Notes: generated by a model from the sequence alone, not told the origin. Counted from the first letter of the stretch, positions 46,019 to 55,607 are shown. The stretch is 64,000 nt of DNA from Thalassotalea_H sp040779345 (GCA_040779345.1 JBFONU010000006.1:62001-126000), one strand, 5' to 3'. Program-made: numbers and translations.

Positions 46019-46249
46019 TTTCATCCTTTAAGTGATGAATTTATTTAAAAGTCTTCACAATGGTGGAGATTTTTTTTGTCAAAAATTTAGTGAAGTTTTC
46101 AATTTATTCATTAAATGCTCAGTACGTTGCTACTTGTAATGAAATAAATAAAGTTCATTGTAATAAAACGGTTAAATTATCGACTAATCAACAGATATCA
46201 AATTTTGAAATATAACGCTTTTTTAAAACATAACGCAGGAATAATAATA

Positions 46250-47125
46250 ATGTTAAAAATAAATGGATTATCAAAAACTTATGATAATGGTGTGCATGCC
46301 TTAGATAATGTTTCTTTAGATATCCCAAAAGGAATGTTTGGTTTGCTTGGCCCTAACGGTGCAGGTAAGTCTTCATTAATGCGCACAATTTCTACACTCC
46401 AAGACGCCGATAGTGGCACGATTACGTTTGATGGTGTTGATGTTTTTGCTGACCCGCAAAAAATTCGTCAGCGTTTGGGGTATTTACCTCAAGACTTTGG
46501 TGTGTACCCCAGAATTAGTGCTTATGATTTACTTGATCATATGGCTATTTTAAAAGGCATCAATAATAAAGCCGAACGCAAAGAAACGGTAGATGGTTTA
46601 CTTGCGCACACTAATTTATTTCAACATAAAAGTAAGTCAGTTAGTGGTTTTTCAGGCGGGATGCGTCAACGATTTGGTATTGCTCAGGCATTGTTAGGAG
46701 ATCCTGATTTATTAGTGGTTGACGAGCCTACCGCAGGGTTAGATCCTGAAGAACGTAATCGTTTTCATAATTTACTGGTCAGTTTAGGTGAGGAAAAAGT
46801 GATTATTTTATCAACCCATATTGTTGATGATGTCTCAGAGCTTTGTCCGAAAATGGCGGTATTAGCTTCAGGGAAAATTCTGCTTGAAGGCAATCCTATC
46901 GCATTAACGGATCAGTTAAATGGCCAAATTTGGCGGAAAACGGTTTCTCAACAAGAAGCGAGTGATATTGAACAAAGCCAACAAGTGATCTCAAAACGTT
47001 TATTTGCTGGGCAAACCATTATCCATGTAATGGCTAATAGCGCTCCCCAAGGCTTTGAAACGACACCGGCTAACTTAGAAGATGTATATTTTTCTACTCT
47101 TCACTCTCATAGAAATGTTGCTTAA
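46250..47125 (+). CDS. ABC transporter ATP-binding protein
   Basis: 291 residues from the ATG at 46250 with AGGA nine bases upstream; a TTG at 46205 would add 15 residues. The Walker A GPNGAGKS is at 34-41, the Q-loop LPQDFGVYP, signature FSGGMRQRFG and Walker B LLVVDEPTAGLDPEERN follow. It resembles the CcmA/NatA-type exporters. It starts an operon with the permease-peptidase gene ten bases downstream. The exported substrate is unknown. Confidence 0.93.
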   Translation: MLKINGLSKTYDNGVHALDNVSLDIPKGMFGLLGPNGAGKSSLMRTISTLQDADSGTITFDGVDVFADPQKIRQRLGYLPQDFGVYPRISAYDLLDHMAILKGINNKAERKETVDGLLAHTNLFQHKSKSVSGFSGGMRQRFGIAQALLGDPDLLVVDEPTAGLDPEERNRFHNLLVSLGEEKVIILSTHIVDDVSELCPKMAVLASGKILLEGNPIALTDQLNGQIWRKTVSQQEASDIEQSQQVISKRLFAGQTIIHVMANSAPQGFETTPANLEDVYFSTLHSHRNVA

Positions 47126-47135
47126 GGAGTAAGCT

Positions 47136-50100
47136 ATGTTAGCAAAAATGTTTTTATTTGAATGGCGATATTTTACGCGCCAACCTTCGTTTTATGTCAC
47201 TAGCTTAATCTTTTTCTTGTTGACGTTTTTTGCCACGATTAGCGATCAGATACATATGGGCGGGGGCGGAAATGTTCTCTATAATGGCCCATTTTCAATT
47301 GCACAAACACTTAATACTTTCAGTTTGTTTGCGATGTTTTTGGTGGTTAATTTTGTCGCAAGTACCGCTACAAGAAATGACACCAGTAAAATGGCCGAAA
47401 TTTTATACAGTAAACCTATCAATCCGATCAGTTATCAACTTGGTCGATTCTTAGGCTCTTTTGCTATGGTGGCAACGGTTTTTGCTTTTGTACCATTAGG
47501 TATTTTTATCGGTACTGTCTTGGGTGGATTAGTCGGGTGGGTAGATCCAGAAAGGTTGGGTGATACACACCTAAGTTATTACTTTACAGCTTATTTTTAC
47601 CTTTCATTACCGACACTTCTTGTTTTGTCTTGTATGTTTTACGCTGTTGCTATTCGTTTTAGAAGTATGATGGCCGTTTATCTAGTCGCCGTTGGCTTCT
47701 TTATTCTCTATACCGTAGCGGGGCAGTTATTTTCAGATCCCGAATATAGAACGATTGTGGCATTAGCAGACCCCTTTGGTCTTAATACCTTTGCTGAAGT
47801 CACTCGCTATTGGACGATGTTTGATAAAAATAATACTGCTATTGAGTTATCAGGCTTGCTGCTACAAAACCGACTTATTTGGTTTGTCGTAGCTGCTGTG
47901 ATCATGCTCATTTTTGGTGGTTTTAGTCGAAAAGTGACTTTGTCTAAAGATAAAGCGTCTAAAAAAGAAAAAAATACACAGTGTGAAACTGATGAAAGTG
48001 CCATCAATAATCGTGTGGATTATAAAAGCCAAGGTATTACGACTGCTGCTCATTTGGCATTACGCATTAAGTTTGAAATTAAACAAGTTGTGTTTAGCGC
48101 ACCATTTTTAGTGCTTGGTGCATTAACTATTTTTGCGTTAATTGCCCCATTGGTTGACCCTCGTGCGATGTTTGGTACGCCTAATTGGCCACTTACACAA
48201 TCGATGATCCAATTAATTTTTGCTTCAACTAGTACATTAATTCTGATCGTACTTGCCTATTACAGTGCTGAAATTGTCTGGCGTGAGCGTAATTCAGGTA
48301 TGGGCGATATCATCGACTCTTTACCTGTTAATAATATAACTTTTTGGTTATCGAAAATTATCGCGATAAGTTTAGTGATGGCCTTATTATATTTATTTGG
48401 CACAGGAGTCACTGTGTTAAACCAAATGATTAGAGGCTATGACAATTATGAATTGTCACAATATGCCTACAGGCTAGGTTATATAAATCTTATCCCTTTA
48501 ATTATGACCGCTGTTTTAGCTTTCTTTTTTCAGGTGATAAGCCCAAATAAGTTTGTCGGAATGATGCTATTTGTGCTTTATATCATTTTATCTATTGTGC
48601 TGAGTAGCCTTGGTTTTAGTCATAATATGTTCAACTTTTCAGGTTCACCGACCGTTTTCTATTCTGATATTAATACCTATGGTCACTTTTTAGAAAGTCA
48701 TCATTGGTATATGCTTTATTGGGGTGGATTAACGCTTATTCTTGCTGTAGTAACCTATGCTTTATGGCACAGAGGCCCAGCACAATCGCTTAAAGTAAGG
48801 TTGAATAAGCTGGGGTATTATTTAGGTAATTCTGGAAAAGCAGCTCTGGCAATTGGTTTAGCTATTTTTGTTGGCGCAGGTAGTTATATCCATTACAACA
48901 CCCGTGTGTTAAATCAGTATGTGGTGCAAGATGATTTTAGAGATATTCAAGCTGAATATGAAAAAGCCTATGTGCAATATCAGCATGATAACTTACCAAC
49001 GATCACTCAAACCCATGCCAAAGTTGACATTTACCCGAAAGAGCGACGCATTGACGCACTTGCTGAAATCACCGTAACGAATACTTCACCAGCAGCGATC
49101 ACTAAGTTCTTAGTCAATAAACCCCAATATACCGAGAAGTGGGACGTGATTATTGAAGGGGGAGAAATTGCCAGTTTTGATGAAAAATATCGTACCGGTT
49201 GGTTTGAATTCTCAACGCCTTTACAGCCTGGTGAAAGTCGAAAAGGGCAGTTAGTTGCTCATCGTGTTCATCATGGTTTTAGTGATGGCAATAATGATTT
49301 TGAATTAGTTGAGAATGGTACTTTTATTAATAACTACTCACTATTCCCTAATTTTGGTTATCAACAAGGTGGACAACTACAAGACCGTCATGAACGGAGA
49401 AAACGTGATTTACCGCCATTAAAAAGGGCGAATAAATTGGAAGATTCTTCATTTTATAATGAAAGTTTCTTTGGTAAAGGTATCGGGTTTATTGATTTTG
49501 AAGCGACTATTTCAACCGTTGAAGACCAATTTGCGATAGCGCCAGGATATCTACAAAGTGAAAAAGTAGAAAATGGTCGTCGTACTTTTCATTATAAAAT
49601 GGATGCCCCTATGGTTAATTTCTACTCGGTGATGTCTGCAAAATTAATTAATAAAAAAGAGCAATACAAAGGGATTGATATTGAGGTTTATTATCATCCT
49701 AGCCATGCGATGAATATTGATAGAATGATCGAATCAGTTAAAGACTCGATTGATTATTTCACTGAAGTTTTTGGTCCTTATCAGCATAAACAAATGCGTA
49801 TTATTGAATTTCCGGGATATAGGCGATTTGCACAAAGTTTTGCTAATACGGTACCTTATTCAGAACAAATAGGCTTTATTACTGACTTGCGTGATCCTGA
49901 AAATATTGATCCTGTTTATTATGTCACGGCACATGAAGTGGCGCATCAATGGTGGGCTCATCAAGTGGGGGCAGCTAATGTGCAAGGCAGCGCTATTTTG
50001 TCAGAAACCTTATCTCAGTATAGTGCCTTGATGGTGATGGAGAAAAAATACGGACCTGAAAAAATTCGTAAGTTCTTAAAGTATGAATTAGATCTTTATT

Positions 50101-50711
50101 TACGCGGTAGAAGTGTTGAAATTATTGAAGAAATGCCTTTAATGAGAAGTGAAAATCAGCAATATATCCACTATCGAAAAGGATCAGTTGTGATGATGTC
50201 GTTAAAAGATCGTTTAGGTGAACAACGATTGAATAAGGCATTATCTGATTTCTTAAAAGCGTTTAAATATCAAAGCACACCATACCCTACAACAATCGAT
50301 TTACTGGCTTATCTTAATCAGGATACTGATGAAAGTGAAAAAGCATTTATCAGTAATTTATTTGAACATATAACGCTCTATGATCTTAAAACGACTAAGG
50401 TAGAAATAACCGATCGCGAAGATGGTCAATTTGATTTAGCTATTACTATTGAAGCGTCATTAAAGCGTTTGGATGGTAAAGGTGTCGAAACTGAACAGCC
50501 ATTTAGCGATATAATTGATATCGGTTTATTTAGTCAAGATCCTGAAGATCTTTCAGCAAAAGACTTCGTACAATACTTGAAAAAACATCAACTTAAAACA
50601 GGCGAAAATATTATTCACTTAACGGTGAAAGAAAAGCCTAAATATGTTGGCGTTGATCCTTTTATTAAATTGATTGATAGGGACAGTGCAGATAATATTT
50701 ATCGATTATAA
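47136..50711 (+). CDS. ABC permease fused to an M1-family metallopeptidase
   Basis: 1191 residues. The N-terminal half is ABC-2-type permease with about 12 spans in two blocks (about 12-260 and 320-580). The C-terminal half (about 610-1190) is a large extracytoplasmic M1-like peptidase. HEVAHQ is at 933-938 and the third zinc ligand Glu is in LSET at about 957, with 19 residues between His937 and Glu, one more than the canonical 18. The usual GxMEN exopeptidase motif is not apparent (QSFANTVPYSEQIG is in that place). Such fusions are known in Bacteroidetes and Alteromonadales but their substrates are not. It is the partner of the ATPase gene ten bases upstream. Confidence 0.93.
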   Translation: MLAKMFLFEWRYFTRQPSFYVTSLIFFLLTFFATISDQIHMGGGGNVLYNGPFSIAQTLNTFSLFAMFLVVNFVASTATRNDTSKMAEILYSKPINPISYQLGRFLGSFAMVATVFAFVPLGIFIGTVLGGLVGWVDPERLGDTHLSYYFTAYFYLSLPTLLVLSCMFYAVAIRFRSMMAVYLVAVGFFILYTVAGQLFSDPEYRTIVALADPFGLNTFAEVTRYWTMFDKNNTAIELSGLLLQNRLIWFVVAAVIMLIFGGFSRKVTLSKDKASKKEKNTQCETDESAINNRVDYKSQGITTAAHLALRIKFEIKQVVFSAPFLVLGALTIFALIAPLVDPRAMFGTPNWPLTQSMIQLIFASTSTLILIVLAYYSAEIVWRERNSGMGDIIDSLPVNNITFWLSKIIAISLVMALLYLFGTGVTVLNQMIRGYDNYELSQYAYRLGYINLIPLIMTAVLAFFFQVISPNKFVGMMLFVLYIILSIVLSSLGFSHNMFNFSGSPTVFYSDINTYGHFLESHHWYMLYWGGLTLILAVVTYALWHRGPAQSLKVRLNKLGYYLGNSGKAALAIGLAIFVGAGSYIHYNTRVLNQYVVQDDFRDIQAEYEKAYVQYQHDNLPTITQTHAKVDIYPKERRIDALAEITVTNTSPAAITKFLVNKPQYTEKWDVIIEGGEIASFDEKYRTGWFEFSTPLQPGESRKGQLVAHRVHHGFSDGNNDFELVENGTFINNYSLFPNFGYQQGGQLQDRHERRKRDLPPLKRANKLEDSSFYNESFFGKGIGFIDFEATISTVEDQFAIAPGYLQSEKVENGRRTFHYKMDAPMVNFYSVMSAKLINKKEQYKGIDIEVYYHPSHAMNIDRMIESVKDSIDYFTEVFGPYQHKQMRIIEFPGYRRFAQSFANTVPYSEQIGFITDLRDPENIDPVYYVTAHEVAHQWWAHQVGAANVQGSAILSETLSQYSALMVMEKKYGPEKIRKFLKYELDLYLRGRSVEIIEEMPLMRSENQQYIHYRKGSVVMMSLKDRLGEQRLNKALSDFLKAFKYQSTPYPTTIDLLAYLNQDTDESEKAFISNLFEHITLYDLKTTKVEITDREDGQFDLAITIEASLKRLDGKGVETEQPFSDIIDIGLFSQDPEDLSAKDFVQYLKKHQLKTGENIIHLTVKEKPKYVGVDPFIKLIDRDSADNIYRL

Positions 50712-50744
50712 GTAATTGTAATCATTGTACTTTTTCTTTAATTG

Positions 50745-50769
50745 AACCACTGGCAACAGTGGTTTTTTA
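50745..50769 (+). terminator. Terminator after the ABC/peptidase gene
   Basis: AACCACTG and CAGTGGTT form a perfect 8-base stem on a GCAA tetraloop, followed by TTTT-A-TTT. It ends the ABC operon before the sdpR-like gene. Confidence 0.9.
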
Positions 50770-50810
50770 TTTATACCGTGTGTTATTGTCAAAATCGTTG
50801 CTATTATTTC

Positions 50811-50844
50811 GTTATTTCGCTAATATCCGAATTAGCGAAATAAC
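50811..50844. promoter_or_regulatory. Perfect 14-bp palindrome upstream of sdpR
   Basis: GTTATTTCGCTAAT-ATCCGA-ATTAGCGAAATAAC. Each arm is a perfect match. It lies 25 bases before the sdpR-like start codon, so it fits an autorepressor operator for the SdpR protein. A half-copy (ATTTCG) also precedes it at 50805. Confidence 0.75.
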
Positions 50845-50868
50845 TATATTTTGCAAATAGGAGGGAAT

Positions 50869-51147
50869 ATGGGAGATGTTTTTCAAGCGCTTTCAAGCCC
50901 AGTCAGGCGAGAAATATTGTCTTTATTAAAAGATAATGACCTTACCGCGGGTGAACTAGCAGCACAATTAAATATTACAAAATCAACTTTGTCGGGGCAC
51001 TTTAACGTGCTAAAAGCTGCTGACTTAGTTGCAACACAACGTCAGGCCACAACTATTACTTATAGTTTAAAAACAAGTGTTGTTGAAGATTTAATAGGAA
51101 GTGTAATGACAATGTTTGGTGTTGATAAAAAAGGGGAAAAATTATGA
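50869..51147 (+). CDS. SdpR-like ArsR-family autorepressor
   Basis: 92 residues from an ATG with AGGAGG four bases upstream; an in-frame TTG at 50851 would add six residues. It is a small winged-helix protein: VFQALSSPVRREILSLLKDNDLTAGELAAQLNITKSTLSGHFNVLKAADLV (parts) is typical of SdpR, the repressor paired with SdpI. It has no metal-binding Cys pair. In Bacillus, SdpI sequesters SdpR when bound to the SdpC toxin. The stop overlaps the sdpI start in ATGA (51144-51147), so the two are translated together. Confidence 0.9.
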   Translation: MGDVFQALSSPVRREILSLLKDNDLTAGELAAQLNITKSTLSGHFNVLKAADLVATQRQATTITYSLKTSVVEDLIGSVMTMFGVDKKGEKL

Positions 51148-51791
51148 ATGCATTAAAAGTAGCATGGGGTATTTTTATTGTAATATTAATCGCTTGTATT
51201 GTTGTGATTGGTATTTTACCAGGTGATACTCAAGTACCAATACATTGGAATAGTGCTGGTGACGTTGATAAATACGATAGTTTGTTAATCGCTTTATTAA
51301 TGTATCCAGGCATAATGTTGGGTTTATTAGTGCTAATTCACAGTATAAAGTTTTTGGAACCCAGAAAAGAAAATTTAGCCGCATCAACAACGGCAAAAGG
51401 TTGGATCGCCCTTGGCGTAGTGGCGTTATTATCTGTGATGGCATTAGCCACTATTGCTATAGCATTCGGTTATCAAGTGCCAATGGTTAGATTAATAATA
51501 TTATCTGTTATGACAATGTTGATAGTTGTTGGTAACTTTTTATCTAAGACAAAATCGAATTTTTTTATTGGTATCAAAACGCCTTGGACGTTATCAAGCG
51601 AAGATAATTGGCGTAAAACCCATCGATTAGGAGGGCGGTTATTTATGCTGGCTGGAATTATAGGAATTCCTCTGTCGTTAATACTGTCTGAGGATCAACT
51701 CAGCTACTTAACGATTACTGTGGTAATGACAGCGACATTAATTCCATGTACCTATAGTTGGTATATTTGGCATCGTGATAATAAGACCTAA
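51144..51791 (+). CDS. SdpI-family membrane protein
   Basis: 215 residues, six predicted spans. The extracellular loop IPVHW-like motif VPIHWNSAGDVDKYDS, the FFIGIKTPWTLSSEDNWRKTHRLGGRLF block and the LPGDTQ turn identify the SdpI family. SdpI gives immunity to the SdpC toxin and is a signal receptor for SdpR in Bacillus; Gram-negative members are widespread, often without SdpC. No sdpC-like gene is seen here. The gene overlaps sdpR by four bases. Confidence 0.92.
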   Translation: MNALKVAWGIFIVILIACIVVIGILPGDTQVPIHWNSAGDVDKYDSLLIALLMYPGIMLGLLVLIHSIKFLEPRKENLAASTTAKGWIALGVVALLSVMALATIAIAFGYQVPMVRLIILSVMTMLIVVGNFLSKTKSNFFIGIKTPWTLSSEDNWRKTHRLGGRLFMLAGIIGIPLSLILSEDQLSYLTITVVMTATLIPCTYSWYIWHRDNKT

Positions 51792-51858
51792 GTTAGTTAA
51801 AATATAACTTAAAGTGCTATAGCTATATAAATAGGAACCTTGGCTATTAATTTCAAAT

Positions 51859-51890
51859 AATGGGGCTGATAAAGGAAAAAAGCCCCCATT
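51859..51890. other. Long-loop hairpin with G/C-rich arms
   Basis: AATGGGGCT and AGCCCCCATT form a stem with one bulged C and a 13-base loop. It lies between the convergent sdpI and small-protein genes and may terminate one or both. There is little T-tract, so its strength is uncertain. Confidence 0.35.
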
Positions 51891-51918
51891 ATATTTCAAA
51901 CAAATTTTTTATATTATT

Positions 51919-52089
51919 TTAATGCGTTACAAAGAGCATAAGAATAAAGAAGCCAACAATAATGGCATTAAAGGAAAGGATATAAACAAAGCCACGCAAA
52001 CCTTCCTTTACGGTGAATCCCTTAGTATTTAAATACCACCACCAAATTGTGCACATTAAAATGGGTAATAAAAAGAAAAGTCTGATCAT
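51919..52089 (-). CDS. 56-residue membrane protein downstream of the AmpG-like gene
   Basis: A short open frame on the minus strand: MIRLFFLLPILMCTIWWWYL, a polar turn NTKGFTVKEGLRGFVYI, then a second span (about 36-53) ending VTH. Two helices in hairpin form. It is not recognised and its ribosome site is weak (AAAGTG). It begins 52 bases after the AmpG-like stop on the same strand, so it may be the second gene of that transcript. Confidence 0.6.
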   Translation of the reverse strand: MIRLFFLLPILMCTIWWWYLNTKGFTVKEGLRGFVYILSFNAIIVGFFILMLFVTH

Positions 52090-52141
52090 CAATAAAACAC
52101 TTTATTTAATCTGTATATCAATATGATAGAACAATTACGAG

Positions 52142-53737
52142 TTAATTGCCGTTTTGTTTTTCTATTAAGGCTGTTAACGGTTTTCTAATTGAGTATAAAA
52201 ACAATAAACTTGGGATCACCATTAGGGAAGTAAAGACAAAAAACAATGCCCAATTGCCATCAAGCCAATCAACAATAATGCCTGAATAAGAGCCTAGCAT
52301 CACTCTGCCAAATGTACCAAGTGATGCCATTAAAGCGTATTGACTTGCGGTGAAACTTTTATTACATAGCACCGAGAGTAAAGCCACAAAAGCGACTGAG
52401 CCCCATGCAGAAGTAAAACCATCAACAAATACTGTAAAAGCAAATAACAGTTTATTTGGGCCCACTAACGCCATGGCTGAAAAAAGTAAGTTACTCGCTG
52501 ACATGGCAATACCGCCAATAAATAATCCTTTTAAAATGCCGTATCGAATAGTAAATACACTACCAATAAGGGAAAAAACAATCGTAGTTGCCCAATTGAT
52601 CATTTTTGAATAATACGCGATGTCTTCATTAGAAAAGCCTACTTCACGATAAAAGACAATCGACATTCTTCCTAAGTAAGCTTCTCCTAGTTTAAATAAG
52701 AAAATGAAAAGTAAGATTGATATTGCGAGCCTAGTGCCATTTCGGTCAAAAAACTCTTGAATTGGCGCGACTAATGTCGTTAACAACCATGCCGTTATCC
52801 GGTGAGTGATTGCCACTTTATGGTGATTTGTATTAATACTTTCTAAAGCAATCTGTTTGTTAAGTTTGCTAAGCTGCTGGCTAAAGAGAAATAATAAGCC
52901 GACAACTAAAAAAGTAATAAATGAAAATTGATATTCTTGATTAATGACACTTTCTGGCCAAGCAGGGTAGCCAATGTTTGCGTAAATTATGCTGATAAAA
53001 ATGAGCGGTAGAATAAATAAAATGGCCAGTGATTTTCTACCATATTGCGGCAAAACTTGTAAATAATTCGCTTCTATTGCATCTAAAACTTGTTCTCTAT
53101 TACTTTTCGGCTCAGCGACAACCATAACGGTGATCATAAGTATCACCATAATGGCAGCAAGAATTTGAAACACTTCGGGCCATTGCCAATTGGGTTGGCT
53201 GACTAAAATAAAAGGAATGCTGCCTAATCCTGCATAGCCTGTCCACCAACCTGCTGTTGCCATTGCAGAGCCAGCGGCCATAATATTATTGTCATGCCCT
53301 GCAAGCGAATCTATGCGATAGGCATCAATGGCAATATCTTGTGTGGCACCCGATAATGCAATGACCAGTCCAAACATTGCCATTAGATTCAACTGGGTTG
53401 TCGCATCAAAATAGCTAAGTTGAAGAGCGGCTAAAGCAATAATTATTTGTGTGATAAGGATCCAGCTGCGTCTCATTCCCATGAATGCGGTAACAAAAGG
53501 AAGTTTGACGCGATCTGCTAAAGGTGACCATAAAAAATTAATACTGTAAGCGACAAAAATCAAACCAAATAAGCCAATGCTTGAACGACTCAATCCTTCA
53601 TCTTTTAACCAGCCAGTCATCGCCGAGCCAATCATGACCCAAGGAAAACCACTGGCAATGCCAAAACAAAAAATAGTCAGTAAACGTTTATCTTTAAAAT
53701 AATGTAAGGTTTCTTTAATTGTATGAGGAGATGGCAT
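52142..53737 (-). CDS. AmpG-like MFS permease
   Basis: 531 residues, about 12-14 spans. The N-terminus LLTIFCFGIASGFPWVMIGSAMTGWLKDEGLSRSSIGLFG and SINFLWSPLADRV match the AmpG/PAT branch, which imports muropeptides for peptidoglycan recycling. A long hydrophilic loop in the middle (about 200-260) and FYREVGFSNEDIAYYSKM are also typical. Substrate is inferred from family only; other PAT members carry acetyl-CoA. It begins a minus-strand unit ending with the small membrane gene. Confidence 0.88.
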   Translation of the reverse strand: MPSPHTIKETLHYFKDKRLLTIFCFGIASGFPWVMIGSAMTGWLKDEGLSRSSIGLFGLIFVAYSINFLWSPLADRVKLPFVTAFMGMRRSWILITQIIIALAALQLSYFDATTQLNLMAMFGLVIALSGATQDIAIDAYRIDSLAGHDNNIMAAGSAMATAGWWTGYAGLGSIPFILVSQPNWQWPEVFQILAAIMVILMITVMVVAEPKSNREQVLDAIEANYLQVLPQYGRKSLAILFILPLIFISIIYANIGYPAWPESVINQEYQFSFITFLVVGLLFLFSQQLSKLNKQIALESINTNHHKVAITHRITAWLLTTLVAPIQEFFDRNGTRLAISILLFIFLFKLGEAYLGRMSIVFYREVGFSNEDIAYYSKMINWATTIVFSLIGSVFTIRYGILKGLFIGGIAMSASNLLFSAMALVGPNKLLFAFTVFVDGFTSAWGSVAFVALLSVLCNKSFTASQYALMASLGTFGRVMLGSYSGIIVDWLDGNWALFFVFTSLMVIPSLLFLYSIRKPLTALIEKQNGN

Positions 53738-53851
53738 GTCTGGTATTCATTATTATTCTTTAATGGGCAGGTTATCAGACTCAACAAGTGTTAAGAAGTT
53801 TATTTTAATGCAAATTGTTACATTAAATAACGAGTGGGGGCTTTAATAGAA

Positions 53852-54181
53852 CTAAGGTAGTGGTCGCCAACCGATACAATCGATAGGGTAACTTCCTATA
53901 CCATTAAAAAAATCAATGCAGGTACTTATTTCACTACGAAAATATAAATTTGATGCCAGAGCCTGACCTCCATGCAAACTGACTTCGTGCATAACATGCC
54001 AAAATACGCGTTCTTTCGCGTTGCCTGGTGTTTCATCTTTAACATGTAATAACGTCCATTCTTCCATGGTATCAGTAACAAAGTTGTCTAATTCGGTATA
54101 GTGAAGAGATTTCTCGATAACAGCTTTAACATAGGCGGTAGTTTGTAAAATTTTCTCATTGATAAACTGCTCAATTACCAT
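53852..54181 (-). CDS. Small conserved hypothetical protein
   Basis: 109 residues from the ATG at 54181, preceded by GGGGA; an earlier ATG at 54205 would give 117. It is not recognised to a characterised family. The protein is soluble with a helical N-terminus (IEQFINEKILQTTAYVKAVIEKSL), a VFWHVMHEVSLHGGQAL block rich in His and an ending GSYPIDCIGWRPLP. The HVMHE...H pattern could bind metal; this is only an observation. It stands between the AmpG-like and cyclophilin genes, all on the minus strand. Confidence 0.7.
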   Translation of the reverse strand: MVIEQFINEKILQTTAYVKAVIEKSLHYTELDNFVTDTMEEWTLLHVKDETPGNAKERVFWHVMHEVSLHGGQALASNLYFRSEISTCIDFFNGIGSYPIDCIGWRPLP

Positions 54182-54420
54182 CCGATTCCCCATTATGATG
54201 AACATACATGTTTGAAAAAATTACTGTAACCGTTGAGAGCATTATATGAGTGTTATTATATGCTGTGCTGATACATGTAGTACCTTATTTATCGTAGATA
54301 AAAGGTGACTTGTCAAAAACTTTCATGTGAATTTTTGTTACCACTTTGTAAGCTATAGTAATTTAGTTGCAATAATCTTTAGACGAATAAAATATTTCGC
54401 GGAAAACGTAATGACATTTT

Positions 54421-55005
54421 TCATGACGATGTTGGAAGTAAAGTGGCCTTGATTAAAATGATGGGTTTAACAGGGACATCTTCCCAGCTCATTGATTCAT
54501 CGTAAGCAGTTTCTACCTTAGCCATTGCTTCTAACACTTCGTCGCCTTGAATAATGCTTCCAAATACCGCATACCCCCATCCTTTGCCGGGGTCTAAACT
54601 TTTGTTGTCATCAACATTGAAAAAAAACTGTCGATTGGCCGTGTGAGGTCGTCTTTCTTTCGCCATGGCAATTGTGCCACTTTCATTTTTTAGCCCATTG
54701 CCAGATTCGTTCACAATATTTTCATGCGTGTTTTTTATGGAGAACTCAGGATCATAGCCACCACCTTGAACAATGAAATTTTCGATGACACGATGAAAAA
54801 TGGTATTGTTGTATTCTCCAGAAACGACATAGGTGAGGAAATTATCAACCGTTAAGGGGGCTTTAACTCTATCTAATTCGACAATAATAACACCCAATGA
54901 GGTTTCTAATTTTACTTGCGGGTATAAGTTGTCAGGGTCAATACGGTTATCTTTCGCATTGATTACAAACGAAATTAGGCTAAGAAAAACCACGATGAAT
55001 TTCAT
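54421..55005 (-). CDS. Periplasmic cyclophilin-type peptidyl-prolyl isomerase
   Basis: 194 residues with a signal peptide (MKFIVVFLSLISFVINAKD). It folds periplasmic proteins by cis-trans proline isomerisation. The cyclophilin core is visible: VKLETSLGVIIVEL, YNNTIFHRVIENFIVQGGGY (the active Arg and Gln), GTIAMAKERRPHTANRQFFFN and GYAVFGSIIQGDEVLEAM. It resembles PpiA of enteric bacteria. The yajG gene is 33 bases upstream on the same strand. Confidence 0.93.
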   Translation of the reverse strand: MKFIVVFLSLISFVINAKDNRIDPDNLYPQVKLETSLGVIIVELDRVKAPLTVDNFLTYVVSGEYNNTIFHRVIENFIVQGGGYDPEFSIKNTHENIVNESGNGLKNESGTIAMAKERRPHTANRQFFFNVDDNKSLDPGKGWGYAVFGSIIQGDEVLEAMAKVETAYDESMSWEDVPVKPIILIKATLLPTSS

Positions 55006-55037
55006 ATTTTTTCCTTGTAAAGATAGCTATTAACCAC

Positions 55038-55607
55038 TTAGTTAATAAATAATTGAATTTCTTTATCGTTAACGATTTGTGTTAAAACTTTTCCTAATTG
55101 CTGATTAAAGTTTCTTTCAAGAACCGCTAAGTCAGCAGTGAAAACACCCTCACTTTTACCGTTATTTTTATAGGTTTTTGTTAATGTTTTTTCGCCTGAG
55201 GTTACTTTGGCTGTTAAAGTTATAAGGCTTTTTGTCTTGTATTTGACTAATTCTTGGCTCACTTTGATATCAGCCTGATTAATGGTCAAGGTGATGATGT
55301 TTGCTGAATTATTATTGATGCTTAAACTCTGCTTGTTTAATAAATTGATATAGGTCGATTTTATTGTTTCATCGAGCAATGTGTTTGCTGAAATTAATTC
55401 AATAGCATCGCCTTCTTTATGTATCGCTATAATATGCGAATTCGTGCGAAGATCGTTAACGATGACATTGGCTGTTTTTTGCAGATAAGCGTTTGAGGTC
55501 ATCCCAATAACTTGTGGAGATACAACCATTTGCTTTGGTGCACTTGAACAAGATGATAATAAAGTAAAAGCTAACGGAATAAGTGCTGTTTTTAGATAAA
55601 TGTTCAT
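55038..55607 (-). CDS. yajG: YajG-family lipoprotein
   Basis: 189 residues with a lipoprotein signal: hydrophobic to LLSSC, lipidated Cys at about 20, then SSAPK. The mature part has the YajG pattern: VVSPQV, VNDLRTNSHII, and the C-terminal AVLERNFNQQLGKVLTQIVNDKEIQLFI. YajG is an outer-membrane-bound protein of unclear role, next to ampG in E. coli. An AmpG-like gene is also close here. Its start overlaps the rlmG stop (TAATG), so the two are coupled. Confidence 0.87.
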   Translation of the reverse strand: MNIYLKTALIPLAFTLLSSCSSAPKQMVVSPQVIGMTSNAYLQKTANVIVNDLRTNSHIIAIHKEGDAIELISANTLLDETIKSTYINLLNKQSLSINNNSANIITLTINQADIKVSQELVKYKTKSLITLTAKVTSGEKTLTKTYKNNGKSEGVFTADLAVLERNFNQQLGKVLTQIVNDKEIQLFIN

